Shown here: piece by piece, positions 35,620 through 47,155 of the stretch
Layout of the letters: each line of letters starts with the position of its first letter
Position numbering within the stretch: the stretch's first letter is position 1
Source: Clavelina lepadiformis
Lineage: Eukaryota; Chordata; Ascidiacea; Aplousobranchia; Clavelinidae
Length of the DNA: 64,000 nt
Reading direction: 5' to 3'
NCBI RefSeq assembly: GCF_947623445.1
Contig: NC_135241.1
Coordinates: forward strand, 7,070,501-7,134,500
The notes under the pieces: model-generated
Told to the model about the DNA's origin: nothing
Database searches by the model: none
What the model saw: the letters and a program-made list of their open reading frames with translations, nothing else
Translations under genes and position numbers: made by a program

Positions 35620-38600
35620 TTATTCCTCCATTTTGGAAATGTAGTCATCCAATTGCTTGTCTAACTCTTCTGCAGAAACTTCCTCCTTTCGGCCTTGTCT
35701 CCCTCCACGACCACGGCCCCTGCCGCGGCTTCCTTTACCTCTTCCACCCCGGCCGCCATCTGAAAAATATTTGTTAGAAGTCTTACATTCCTGTAATAAT
35801 AAACATAATATCAGAATAAGTAAAAGTCTAACATGAACCACGTGAATTGGGCTGTCCGAGTCTTCCATTCATATCGCTATTGGAAGTTGCTGTCTGGCCA
35901 TCAACAAAGCGAATATGCATTACTCTACCATCAAGAGGAACACCATTGTACTGCTGAAGTGCCTGAAAAATCAGCAACACACCGCATGTGGTTAGCATAT
36001 GGTATTGGTACTTATCATTTAGAGCTGCAAAAAATTTATTTTAGTTAAGTTAGTACAATGTAAAAAAATTGTAATTGGATGCATATTATCATATTATATT
36101 TCAGCTTACAGATAGATAAAATTATACTAGCTTTTCAAAGGCTTGTTTTTTAAATTAGAGTCTTGCACTATTGTTTTAGGCTGACAAATTCCGTAATACA
36201 TATGCTTCATCCATCTGCTGAATGTGCCACTGCCTTGCATTCGTTGACGTGGTATCATGTCAAAAAATTTATGCGTTTCAAGGAAATAGCTCCATGTATT
36301 TAAAAGCTATTCCATAACATACCAAGCCAGAATCTATATCCTCTGTACAAGCTCAATTTACTTCTTCCTGACATGGCAACATCAAGTAAACATTAATACA
36401 GACGAAATCAGTTAATTGTGTCACCTATTTGCCTGACGTTTTCATATGGTTGATCCGTTTAACCAATATGCTAAATCAAATGTTTATGATGAACAGGCAT
36501 TATTGTTGATCATGTGTATGAGCTAACTCGGTTACAATGGGCATTACAGCACTGTACAACTCCGTGAAACAATCCTACAGCATCAGCTGACTACAATTCT
36601 GGTTAAATTATGTCGAGTTTATTACTGTAGTGGCCTATTGCATGGTGTTACGCAACACAGCTGGCTACATTACCAGCTACCGCCCAAGAGCACGTTGTTG
36701 ATTAAAGCATTTTTTCGGCAAACTGCTTTAATCAACTCTCCTTGAATCGATAAAGGTGTCTGTCTGTCTGTTATGTCCAGGGCTTTGGAGCTGGAGCTCA
36801 ACAAGAAATTTAAACAACGCTGGAGCCAGTTGTTTGAAAAATAGCTCCGGCTCCGATGTATTTCATAAGATGCTATGCTGCTACTATTGGCTGAATTCAC
36901 ATAATTTAACAGCAACCCTTCATAAAATTAAGAATTTGCCTCATTGGCGCAAACCTTTTCTATCTAACCACGTTGCTGGGGATTTTAAAGCAGAGCGGTC
37001 ACATGTTCATAGCTGCAACCGATGGTAAATGAAATGTTTTGTGTTCATTGATTGTGTTGTTTTGGTTATGATTATTTTGAAACGCTAGATATTCCAAATT
37101 GAGCGTTCATCCTTAAACCTCAGTTTTTGACATAATTGAGCAGGAGCTTGAGCAGTGGTATCAAAGAGATCCGAAGCTGGAGCAATTTAATATTTTCGCC
37201 TGCTCCAAAGCCCTGGTTACGTCACAGCCTTTTTTGCAAGCGTAATCGGTACCGGTACTGTAGTTGCTTTTTCCCTTTGCACTGTCTTTGTAAAATAATT
37301 AATTCGGTGTTTGAGTTGACCGCACATGTGACCTTATCTCCGCTTCGCTTTTAAACGTCGAGACAATTACGCGAAAAAGGCATTCTTCTTTCGCTTATCC
37401 GTAAGCGTGAGGTGCGCGACTTATCTCTGCTTTCAGACGTCTGGACAAAGACGATGATACGATTAAATGACCGCAGTATGCAAGTGTCAGTGAAGCAAGT
37501 GAAGTGCGCAAGTGCAAAGTGAAGCAAATCCTGATACCATAATCCGATTTATTCCTTAAAGTGTGATTAGATTAACTGATGGCTTTACTTAACATTAGGT
37601 AGGTTTTGGCTTGGGATTTTAGATTTTGATACCATAAATCGATTGATACGTTCAACCAGTATACAATTAATTAATTTTATCTCAACTACCGTAAATTATT
37701 ATTGCACCTTGATAAACAGTGTCATGGCAATTGAACATAAATATAACAGTTTTTACAAAAGACTTGCTAACACTAGTACACTACCTACATAATTACAAAA
37801 CAGTACCTATCGTACAACATACTTGTATAATTTCTAGTTAAGTATATTTTCAAATTTTGCTCAGCTCTAGTATCATTATATACACTACACAGGGTATACC
37901 ACTGAGTCATGAAACCTTACCCTGGCAGCATCAGTTCGTCTTTCAAAGTGAACATCAGCAGAGCCCAAAGATCTGCCAGATCTGTCATAATGAACAGCAG
38001 CTCTTCTTAATGCGCCAAACTCAGAAAAAAGTTCATTGATGTCACTATCAGACACTCCGAAGTCGAGATTATTTACCAACAGTTTTCCACTTCCCCTGTG
38101 CAAAAAGTTATCTTTAATTGATGCAATGCAGATAAAAGACCAACTTCGGTGCTCACAAAATATTTACCTTCCAACACCATCAGATACTCCACCACCCCTT
38201 TTTTGACCTTGTTTACCAGGATTGTACATGTCATGATCCCACTTATCAGTTGGAACATTTGTTGATCTGTTAAAGGAACCCTGTCGACCACCACGTCCAC
38301 GTCCACCGCGACCTCCACCTGACACAAGACATTTCCAATGAACTTGTAAAATGTGTCATGCAGTGTCTGACACTACCATGACTGCTGTGAATTGAAATCA
38401 CCACTCGATGACGGATTTCCAAACACATCATACAACCTGAAATACTGATGGCTACTCTGGACATACAGATAATGCAACTAAGCATGACAATGCAATTCCA
38501 AGACTATTTTGACCAAAATTTTGGTGAATTAAACAGCCTTTCAATGCCATACAACTGACAGAAAAGACGACAAAAAGTCGCCCAGCAATGCAATACTGGA

Positions 38601-39002
38601 TCCAGATATTTCAGGTAGACTATATTCTGATGATTCCAAAACTTATTTTTACAGGCTATATGCAGCCATAAAGCCTATTATGATATTAAGCACTCTCTGC
38701 TGACCAGCATTAGAGCACATTGCAACACACAACACAGTCCAAATATAAAGTTTGCTTTTGTAACGGCAGACTTCCTCCAGTTGGAAAGAGAGCCCACTCT
38801 TCTTGAGAAAGATTTAACCACAGATTTGTTGACAACCCAGCAATCTTCAATTCGTACCTCGCTTGTTACGTGCTTGAGCAACCCCACCACCAGCGCCACG
38901 GTTTCCACCTTTACGACCTCCGCGACCTCTACCACGACCACTTTTAGATTTTTTGCTAATTTTAATGATATCATCAAGGGAAAGATCCATTTTGTCAGCC
39001 AT
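35620..39002 (-). CDS. ALYREF: ALYREF / THO complex subunit 4 (mRNA export adaptor)
   Basis: Nuclear RNA-binding adaptor that links spliced mRNA to the export receptor through the TREX complex. Exons in transcript order: 39002-38858, 38318-38168, 38095-37921, 35962-35839, 35759-35620; total 244 residues, near the human protein. The N-terminus has an [20 protein letters not shown]56-binding-type helix and [12 protein letters not shown] second RG box precedes one RRM (about 100-175) with LLVNNL (RNP2), [10 protein letters not shown] (RNP1) and [15 protein letters not shown]. The tail is GRGRGRGG followed by the C-terminal motif [18 protein letters not shown]. The donor after exon 4 is weak (G|gttcat); an alternative three bases away in the transcript would change one junction residue only. 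Intron 3 holds a 438-bp hAT MITE. It is convergent with SLC37. Identity is firm. Confidence 0.95.
36778..37215. mobile_element. Non-autonomous hAT in ALYREF intron 3
   Basis: A 438-bp element with termini CAGGGCTTTGGAGC identical on both sides (right reversed). Flanking GTTATGTC (36770-36777) and GTTACGTC (37216-37223) agree at 7 of 8. Repeated GGAGC/GCTCC motifs mark the subtermini. No coding capacity. Confidence 0.88.
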
Positions 39003-42000
39003 TCTTCTTTAGAGTTTAAAAAATGTACCCACGTAATAAAACAGCCTAATTGACAATGCTGTTAAAACAAAAATATCTTTAAAGCTTACATCAATATAAA
39101 CCAAATGCAACCACAATATTGATCAAAAAAGGAAGAAAAAATAATTAAATTTCGTCGCTATGTTGATGATAACTTATTTTAGGTCAGACGTGCACCACCA
39201 AATGATATCCCAAGTTGTGTAGTATAGAATTTTTATACAAATAGCCTACATTACGTGGTTGTGCACTTCTGCTCAAGCTTAAGATGCCCTTAATTTCTAT
39301 TATTTAGCTAAAACCAACCATTACCGCTGTACCTCTACAGTAGGTAAGCATACGACTGTATGGATAGTTCGTATGCTGAAACACTGAAAAGCAAATATCG
39401 TTAAGCCACTGGTGTAAATATCAGCTTGAGCCTTTCTGCTGGGGCGTCACAAAATTTCACCAGAAAAAAAAATTTTTTTTAGGTGTTTTTGATATTGTTC
39501 TGGTCTTCGTGTGAGATAGCCACGTTCTAAGGGTATTAAGAACGTTTTACTTTGAGTAGCTCCCTGAAATTTGCTAGAGTTGTTTTTTAAGAAAATTTTT
39601 ATTAGAATAATAGATGAGGTTAATAAAAAAAAAAATTTTTCGTTGTAAATTTTCTCGGTAATTTTAGAGAAAATTTTACCGGCCGCAGTAGCGCCGATTG
39701 ACCCCATAACCTGGCTTTTAAACAACCAGCTTTTTCTGCTCATTATCAGAAAGAGTAAAGATAAAAAGTATGACGTTCACTTTGATGAATCTGGTGCAAG
39801 CAGTTGCCACACTTTTCACTATGGCCTCTTTCAAAATTATTTAAACATATTAGGCTACTTTTTACTTAATGTGGTACATTCACAATCAAAGACTTAAACC
39901 AGAAAGAGCTAAGCTATGAGATACTGGTAACTAGTGATATAAACTATTAAGACGTTCAAATGAATGGTTACCGGTACCATACCATATCAGTAACCGGTAC
40001 ATCCCAGATACTGAAATAGTGATGTCATATGGTTGTGCATCGGACATGTCCCGTTTATAAGTACTTTACAAAATATGGGGTTCTCTTTCTCTGTAGCATA
40101 AGCCAAACTCGGTTGTCCAGTCATGATGCCAATGACCTAGCGGCCCTAGCCTACAGCCACGATAGGCATAGCCTACATATGAATGCGACACGGACAAAAA
40201 ACTGAATATGAAAAAGCAATGTATTGATTGCCATTAACCAATAAACTATCCTTACTTCATATCAACCTTAGGGAGGCAAACCACAAAGTTTTACTCCATA
40301 AAAACCAACCTGCTTACCGTACCTTCACGTTCGTAATACTTTTATACTTGCGTGATCAAATGTAATCACGCCAACCTCATACTGTACAAACAAAAAAGAA
40401 CGATCAAGAAGGGGAAAACGTCATCGTCGATTACCCAATGAAAAACGCGCTTGCTTTTTGGCGTGACAAGCCACTCGTTACAGCGAATAACTTCATCCGG
40501 GTATTTGCCGATCGATAATGGATGAAAAATTAAAATAGAAATATCACGAAAAAGGCTACATTTGTGATAACTTCAAGGACTTATCACGGTAACAACTTTA
40601 TTCTGTTCCCCTGCTCATATAAAGTACAGGCTACAGAATTACATTATGAAAAAATTTCATTGTAAATGCGCAGTTTATTTATACACTTGTGGTTATCACA
40701 TAACCCTATACTTAAATAAATGATGAAACATGTAACTGACCTTCTCAAGAATAGCATGATACTGTACGTAGGTGCCAGCAGCGTATACAACAGTACGCAT
40801 GGGTTTTCAGCGTGTTTTCTGAACTTACACTTTCAAAAGTTTGTCACTTGAAAAACTTTGAGACACTCACAATGTTGGTTTTGTCATGTATAACGCCAAG
40901 GATTGGATGCGTATTCTTTATATTAAGGCTACGTCACTTCGTTCCATTTGATTGATTTATTTTGACTAACCTGAGCAAAAATTTTATGAAATCAACAGAG
41001 TTAATAATATTTTCCAAAAAATGTACAACCTCAAAACAGACATTTTGTTTATACTTGGCTGATCCTTGTAAAACATCAAACGCGCAAAAAAATATGAGGT
41101 TACAAAATTGTTGTTATGGAAGTTTTAAAATCGTTCGCGATAAATGGCTAACTACTATTTGTATACACTTGAAAATTTACGTTTAGGCGTTTTAAAGCTT
41201 TTTTAAGGCGAAAACAGCCAAACTTGTTGCGTTCCATCTAATTTTGGCTGTGTTGGACGCCAAGGGGTAAATTTGAAGCTTTTGAAGAATTTCAAAATTC
41301 CTCAACACAATATTAAATACTACACAAGGTTGATATGTAAGTAACGTAAAATACAATTGTATCATTACTATAGCATAAAATTACTTAGTGCCTACCCTGG
41401 GGACGTCTATTCTATTCGCGTCTATTCCAAAGCATCACTTTTCAACGTACTGAAAGGCAATCGTAGGTTGCTTAGTTTACAAAAACTTTTTAGAGCAAGT
41501 CTTAAGAACTAAGGCGCAATTCTACCGAATGCTTTAAATTTACAGAAGTTATACCGTTATAGAATATAGTTAAAAAATTATAAGGGAAACTCTAGGTATG
41601 AACGGTTCAAATTTTTCTATATCTTACTGCAGAGAAATACTACAAATGTGAGCAATACTTATACTGCGCCGTAAACGCTCTTAGTTTGGATTAACAACCA
41701 CAAGCAGTCCTTGAATAAAATGCAAAATTCTTGTTTAAGCCTTCTTGAATATCTGCTCTGACTGAGAAAAATAGCGTATTGCAAGCATAGAAATAGTGGT
41801 AGCACGTTACTTAAATAGCTTTTCAGAATCCAATTCTTTTTTCTACAACACAGCGAGACAAAAATATTCGCACCCTAATTTACTTAAACTGAAGCTTCAA
41901 TGACTCTCAATGTAAAACTAAACTTCCAAGCCAAAACGCAGCTTTTGTTAAATGATCATCGTTGGACTGATATCAAGGATGGTGCGAACAGCTGCGCGCA

Positions 42001-42372
42001 TGTGACGTCGTTTTCCAGTAGATATTTACAACTGAGGCGCCTAAGGTCACAATTGGCATTGTATTGTATTGCTTATCTTTCGCGCAATTGGAGTTGTATT
42101 GTATCGTTTATTTATTGACAACGGGGAGCGCAAAGCACGGTGCTAACTTTTTTGTAGACTGGTCAAACAAGAAATACGCTTGCAAACAATCAACGAACCG
42201 CCCTGTGCACTAAAAACGTGTCAGAAGTAAATTACAGTGGTGCTACAACAGGTTAGTACGAGTCGACGGGTGATAAATGCAAAAATGTTAAGTTAAGTCA
42301 AAAAAGAGTTTATGAGTTGTCATTGTCGTAGCTTACTATACTTTCCCACTAAATCTGTAAATTTCAAAAGCA
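39003..42372. other. Upstream of ALYREF, no supportable gene
   Basis: About 3.4 kb. A short stretch at 39450-39660 has long A/T homopolymer runs in opposite orientations. A GGTACC-rich piece at 39970-40005 resembles the MITE at 3344. Open frames are short and I find no splice-consistent coding chain. Confidence 0.35.
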
Positions 42373-42380
42373 GTCTAGAC

Positions 42381-42716
42381 CAGGGCTTCTCAAACTATGG
42401 GTTGCGAGCCCGTTTGGGGTGTCAAAATGTAATTTTGGGGTCGTGAAACAAATTCAACTTTTATGAATTGAACTGTTTTTTCTTAGATTGTTATTTGCTT
42501 CCCTGTTTCCATTACGCAGTTCTTGTATTACTGTACATTTACATTCGTGGATTGTATGCATTTGTATGATTTCGCCACAGAAAAAAATACAACTTGATAT
42601 TTGTAATGGAACGTTTATTGTGTTAATATCATTGACGTGTGGGCTACCCATCAAGGGATAGCACAGAGTTTTCTTTTTAAATTGTGGCCCCAGAACAAAA
42701 AGTTTGAGAAGCCCTG
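42381..42716. mobile_element. Short non-autonomous hAT with palindromic TSD GTCTAGAC
   Basis: A 336-bp element with termini CAGGGCTTCTCAAACT on both sides (right reversed), 16 bases identical. Flanking GTCTAGAC is perfect (42373-42380, 42717-42724). Its ends resemble those of the ZBED5-like element at 14009. No ORF of note. Confidence 0.93.
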
Positions 42717-43341
42717 GTCTAGACCAGCGCAAGTACGAACAACAACACATATTGTTTAGGTAAAAACTTAACGCTTCTGGTTAACAAGCGTCTTGATCAT
42801 AAATTCATTACGTCCAATGGCATGCAACTTTGCAAAGCCCATTACACAGCGTACAAAGGCAAAACTGTAAAAGGTTGTTGGGCTTGCAAATTCCTTACTT
42901 GAATGTCAGTTTACATTAAAGTTTATTTTCTTAGCATGCACAATTTTTGATTGAAATCTGATGTATATTTATGTCTTGTCACAAGGTTATTTGCGTTGCT
43001 TTTTTGAATCATTCTTCCGCATGATTACGTCATAAAAGCAATCCCGAAGAAAAGCGTTGCACAAAGTTTATACGTAGTCACACAAATTCCCAACTGTGGA
43101 GCCTTTCCCAAACTTCTGTTATAATGGTCTAGACGTCTAGTCATATTTAGAAGTTACCGTTATGTTATCAGAAAGCTGTGATATATTTCATCAACTTTGT
43201 GTCGGTCTAATCTTTACAATCTATATCTAATCTAATCTTAATCTATATTAACCTTAAGATGCTATTATGTGAAATCAGTTTAAATAGTAAGTTTGAAGAG
43301 AACTCTTTAGCATATGAGGGTATCTTCACTTATTTTCCCGG

Positions 43342-43510
43342 TTTAATTATATCTGACCCTATTGTTGCGTGCGGTTAGAATACTCTAAAATGGAAAACAG
43401 ATGTAGCCGATATCATGGTAGGCCTATAGATTATTCCCGGTGAAGGAAATTGTGGAACCAGCTGAAATGTTTCCTCCAGTCGCTCGAACCAAGATAGAAT
43501 ATCGGCAGTC

Positions 43511-43542
<32 letters not shown>

Positions 43543-44018
43543 AACTGACACTAAAATATTTTTCAAACGGCTGAAATTGTTTTTGTACGGGACGAATAAC
43601 CGTTCGTTGCCATTCAGCCAAATCAGTGTACCGAGGCATGTAGGAAGTAGTTCCATGCTGACCTGGTCTGATAGGCGATAGTTGAGATGAGGGACGCGAC
43701 TGTGAAGGCCGTGAATCGGGCCGCGTGAGTACAACAAACGTAACTCTGGCCGATGCGACAGCCATAACATAAGAAGAAGCATCGTCAGTAACGGAGCCGT
43801 GGGATAATACAGGAACCACCGACATACTGAAGTTTCGTTAGCACCAACGGTAGTGACAACAAAATCAGTTAATAAAGCTACCTGATTAAAAGAATAGAAC
43901 TGGGAGTAACGCCACAAGGATTAAAACATGTCGGAATGCGTCACCCAAAATGAAGAGACCCCGTTGGCTTATGAGGTTTACCTGTTGAATTATCTGTCTC
44001 TATTGTTGCGTGCGGTTA
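43342..44018. other. Block bounded by 34-bp near-identical direct repeats
   Basis: A stretch of about 34 bp ending TATTGTTGCGTGCGGTTA occurs at 43342-43377 and again at 43984-44018 in the same orientation. Between them is a visibly more GC-rich block with two long overlapping minus-strand frames (180 and 133 codons), neither of which resembles a protein I know. It could be an old insertion, a local duplication or part of an unrecognised gene. Confidence 0.45.
43511..43541 (+). repeat. (GCAA)n microsatellite
   Basis: Seven and a half tandem GCAA units, uninterrupted. They lie within the minus-strand open frames as Leu/Ala/Cys-rich codons, which argues against those frames being conserved coding sequence. 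Confidence 0.97.
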
Positions 44019-44185
44019 ACTTTAACTCTAACCTTTTGTCGGCCGAAAGGTTTTAATATTACAACAGAAATAGCTTACAAGAAAAGGGTTTTATTATACA
44101 TGCTGTACACTTTCTCAATAATACGAATAACCAAGAACATAAGTAACACTACCGCTTATAAGATGTCTATTGAGTTGCAATCACA

Positions 44186-46421
44186 ATGGCTAGCGTAGAC
44201 AACTTATCTGCTGATTTTCATGATTTACTCGGCAAACTCTACTCGCAGCTGGTAGAAGTGTGAGTTAGGCTAATATAACATGAAAGCGATGTGAGTTAAA
44301 AATGTTGGACATGAAAAACGCAGCGAGTCGTAGCAGGTGCCGTCAGAAAAACAATGTTTAGACATGTGAGATATATATAATATAGCTAAAGCTGACACAT
44401 TGAGACGTGAATAAATATAACCAGTGTTAAGGTTAAGAAGCGGGTATTTCCAATAAAGACTTCTTATCACAATATATGCTGAAAAACAACCTGGGAACAT
44501 ACTAGAAGGGGTGTTTCCACGAAGTTATTCCGAGCAAGTTTAAAAATATCAATCGACAGTTGAAATGTTTATCAAAAAACAAATTCATAAACTTCAATCA
44601 ATAACTAGAAAACACTTTTGCAAGAAATGATGTAATGTATTAAAAAATACCATCCAGACCGCTGCAAGTTTATGTAAAAAGCTAATTTAAAACTTAACTG
44701 CAGTTGCACTTGTCTTTTTAAACATCTTTAGATGACAACGCATCAAAATACTGTGAACAATCAAATATGGTCCAAACAGTGCTTTGAACTTACTGTACGG
44801 CTGCTGCTGCTTTGTACTGTTCACAAAATGGCACAATTAACTTAAAACCACTTGAATACTATTGGAAACTTTACTAGATTTGGCTTTTCACACATTAAAG
44901 TAATGCTTAAGCAATTGATTAATTGAGCAATATACCATTTATTTTTTATAATTCAGTCATAAAATGTTTCTATAAGTCGTTCTAAAATTGTTCCCGAACA
45001 TTTACGTGTACAGCGCTACGTTAAAACTGACAAAGTGACTCTATCACCTAACGTAGGTCACGCAGTCAACCCACGGACGATTCAACCTGCGGACGATTCA
45101 ACCCAGGACCATTCAACCCGCGGACGATTCAACCTACGGACGATTCAACCCCTGGACGATTCAACCCCCGGACGATTCAACCCACGGACGATTCAACCCG
45201 CTGACCTTTCAGCCCACGGACCTTTCACGTACTTATGTCTTCAGTTATCACCAAGTTACTTTGTAGCCAATTGTAAGCTTAATATTGGACAGTCTAGACC
45301 AGTGGTTCCCAAACTATGGTACGCGTACCACTGGTGGTGCACGAAGGTCTTCCAGGTGGTACGCGAGCAACTTATCAAGTTCACACCAAACGATCACAAA
45401 AGATCTTTTATTGTCGTCGGCATTATTTTCATTCACATAAATTAGGTAGAGCGTGAAATTTCATGCTATAATCTATATTCCCTACTGAATACTAATTCCT
45501 TAGGGCAGGGCTTCCCAAACTTTTTTGCTCGCGACCCCTTTCAAACTTCTGAAGTTTTCCGCGACCCTTCACGTTTAAATTGATTAGCAGCGCGAAATAT
45601 ACATTAGTCATTAGTGACATTTATTGAGATGCAAAGACTGAATTCAAGCAACCAGTACTCAAAGCCTACTTACTACTTTACACATATGTAGGCTACTGGA
45701 AACAAAAAAGCACACACATTTATTCTGTGTGATTGGTGCGACTGCTTTCTGCTACAAAGCAAGTCCAGCCGTGGCTCAATATATGTTAATGCTGGTCTCA
45801 AGGCGGTTTCAATGTTGATTAGGCTGGAACGATATTTTGTTTTGATTGTATTTTGTACTTCGTGTAAAATTGGTATACGCTCTGCGACCCCTGAAGTTTG
45901 TTACGCGACCCCTTGCGGGGTCGCGACCCCCAGTTTGGGAAGCCCTGCCTTAGGGTATTTACGCATTGGATTGTAAAACATGGTTTCTTTGTGACGAAAT
46001 AGGACGTCATTAATTACTACATAACAAATCCTTGAAGTCAGTTTTTGTGATACGTTAGTTATGCTGTAGCACTGTAGCGAGGGCGGTAAAAGTTCGACTA
46101 ATTTTTGTTTAATATTCACGAGCCTTTAGTAAACATTTTGCCTATCATTTTTTTTTTTAATTCTGGAGAATGCTGCATGAACCAAAAAAATGGTACGCGA
46201 GTAGATAAAGTTTGGGAACCACTGGTCTAGACTCTAGTCTAGAGTTAGGCCATCCTGAATAGGCATGTACGTTGTGGTTAACAGTTATGGCACCCTAGCA
46301 ATCGTACCGTGTTTTCTTTAGGTACAAACTTCAAACTAACCTCAACGAAATAAGCAGAATTATAGCACACAGGATCCCTGTCTCTGCTATAGGAAATGTT
46401 ATTCGTTTATTTTCAAAATAA
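44186..46421 (+). CDS. Possible small two-exon gene, 57 aa, unknown function
   Basis: Exon 1, 44186-44259, opens with ATG in strong context (A at -3, G at +4) and ends before a consensus donor gtgagt. Exon 2, 46322-46421, follows ttttctttag. The join keeps frame through the split codon GTG and ends at TAA, which overlaps an AATAAA at 46420-46425. The product begins MASVDNLSADFHDLLGKLYS and continues as a leucine-spaced, probably helical chain (VEVYKLQTNLNEISRIIAHR). I recognise no family. The 2062-bp intron is largely transposons (45300-46224 with 45506-45947 inside it) and a minisatellite array. Alternatives: exon 1 belongs to a longer gene with other exons, or exon 2 is chance. Supported only by splice grammar and ORF logic. 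Confidence 0.4.
45065..45221 (+). repeat. 16-bp minisatellite, about 10 units (copy 2)
   Basis: Same GATTCAACCCRCGGAC unit as at 17166 and the same exit into CCTTTCACGTAC. About 50 bp of shared sequence follows (ATCACCAAGTTACTTTGTAG), before a hAT insertion interrupts at 45300. Confidence 0.93.
45300..46224. mobile_element. Non-autonomous hAT (925 bp total) with TSD GTCTAGAC, itself interrupted
   Basis: Both termini read CAGTGGTTCCCAAACT (right reversed), 16 bases identical. Flanking GTCTAGAC is perfect (45292-45299, 46225-46232). Removing the inner insertion leaves about 475 bp. GGTACGCG motifs lie near both ends. It sits beside minisatellite copy 2. Confidence 0.93.
45506..45947. mobile_element. 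Inner non-autonomous hAT nested in the 45300 element
   Basis: A 442-bp element with termini CAGGGCTTCCCAAACT on both sides (right reversed) followed by CGCGACCCC-type subtermini. Flanking CCTTAGGG is perfect (45498-45505, 45948-45955; central TA). It lies wholly inside the 45300-46224 element, so it arrived later. The ends resemble the 14009 autonomous family. Confidence 0.94.
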
Positions 46422-46425
46422 TAAA
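46420..46425 (+). terminator. Poly(A) signal overlapping a stop codon
   Basis: AATAAA begins at the second base of the TAA stop of the putative 57-aa gene. Confidence 0.4.
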
Positions 46426-46670
46426 TTGACTGGAGACAAGCGACTTATACTATTCTCAAAATGTTCGATCTCCCGATTCAAACTTCCGGGAAATCTTCTT
46501 TCCCATCAACAAACAGTTGTTTCTAAGGTTTGACTTTTAATCGACGAGTAGGCTTTATTTATTTTTCGCTAAGCAGGGCTACTAGTTACAACACGGTACA
46601 TAAACTTGTTTTTATTTCAAAACAAGATGTGTATTGGTATAGTGGTAAAAGCGGCATCCGTGCCTGATTA

Positions 46671-46729
46671 CGAACTGCGTAGACGTTTTTGTAAATGGGT
46701 TGAATCGTCTGGGGGATCGACCTAGAACC
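46671..46729. mobile_element. Right-end fragment of the minisatellite-ended element (copy 2)
   Basis: CGAACTGCGTAGACG and the following TTTTTGTAAATGGGTT match 18155-18184 almost exactly. Reversed, the extreme end reads GGTTCTAGGTCGAT, one mismatch from the left terminus of copy 1. It pairs in orientation with the array at 45065, but the sequence between them is unlike the interior of copy 1. Confidence 0.75.
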
Positions 46730-47003
46730 GTATGTATATAGTATTCTTCCATAGTGAGAAGTCGATTTTAGCTATTTAAGGTTTTATTGAAGTTGGACTA
46801 TAGGAGGTAGATTGATGTTAGGGTTACCATGCTTTTAACAATTAAAACAAGAAAATGTAATAATTCATTGCGAACGCCGATTTTTGTCGGTGAAATAGTG
46901 GTAGCCTAAAACTTTTTCTACAGTAGGTATGGACACGTCGACCGATTTGAAAACTGAAATGTAAATTCCACTTTTTGCAATATAAGATGAAAGAAATTAT
47001 GTT

Positions 47004-47009
47004 TTTATT
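47004..47009 (-). terminator. Candidate poly(A) signal for the ZP gene
   Basis: TTTATT on + (AATAAA in transcript sense), about 150 bp after the ZP-gene stop. Confidence 0.5.
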
Positions 47010-47155
47010 GTGAAGGCTAGTGTGGACCTATCAAATGAAATGCTTAGTAATAACTTCTGGCAGTATAATGCCAAATTGCAGTACTTGAAGAACTTTTTTT
47101 CAATGTTATTTGTATTTGTTGACATCACGATGGGTCAAATTTCAAATACTAACGG

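Larger units (their letters stand above)
46422..47155. other. Convergent intergenic region
   Basis: About 730 bp between the small + gene and the - strand ZP gene. It contains the right-end fragment of the minisatellite element at 46671-46729 and a ZP poly(A) candidate at 47004-47009 (minus). A box-A-like TGGTATAGTGG lies near 46634. Confidence 0.4.

Noticed and set aside
39447..39743. 98-codon minus-strand frame
   Set aside because: Runs through long A/T homopolymers; no splice context or family match.
43375..43917. 180-codon minus-strand frame overlapping a 133-codon frame
   Set aside because: Two frames compete, a GCAA microsatellite runs through both, and neither resembles a known protein. 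Kept only as an unexplained block.
46630..46672. 5' half of a tRNA-like sequence (TGGTATAGTGG)
   Set aside because: No T-arm or acceptor stem follows; the next bases belong to the minisatellite-element end.
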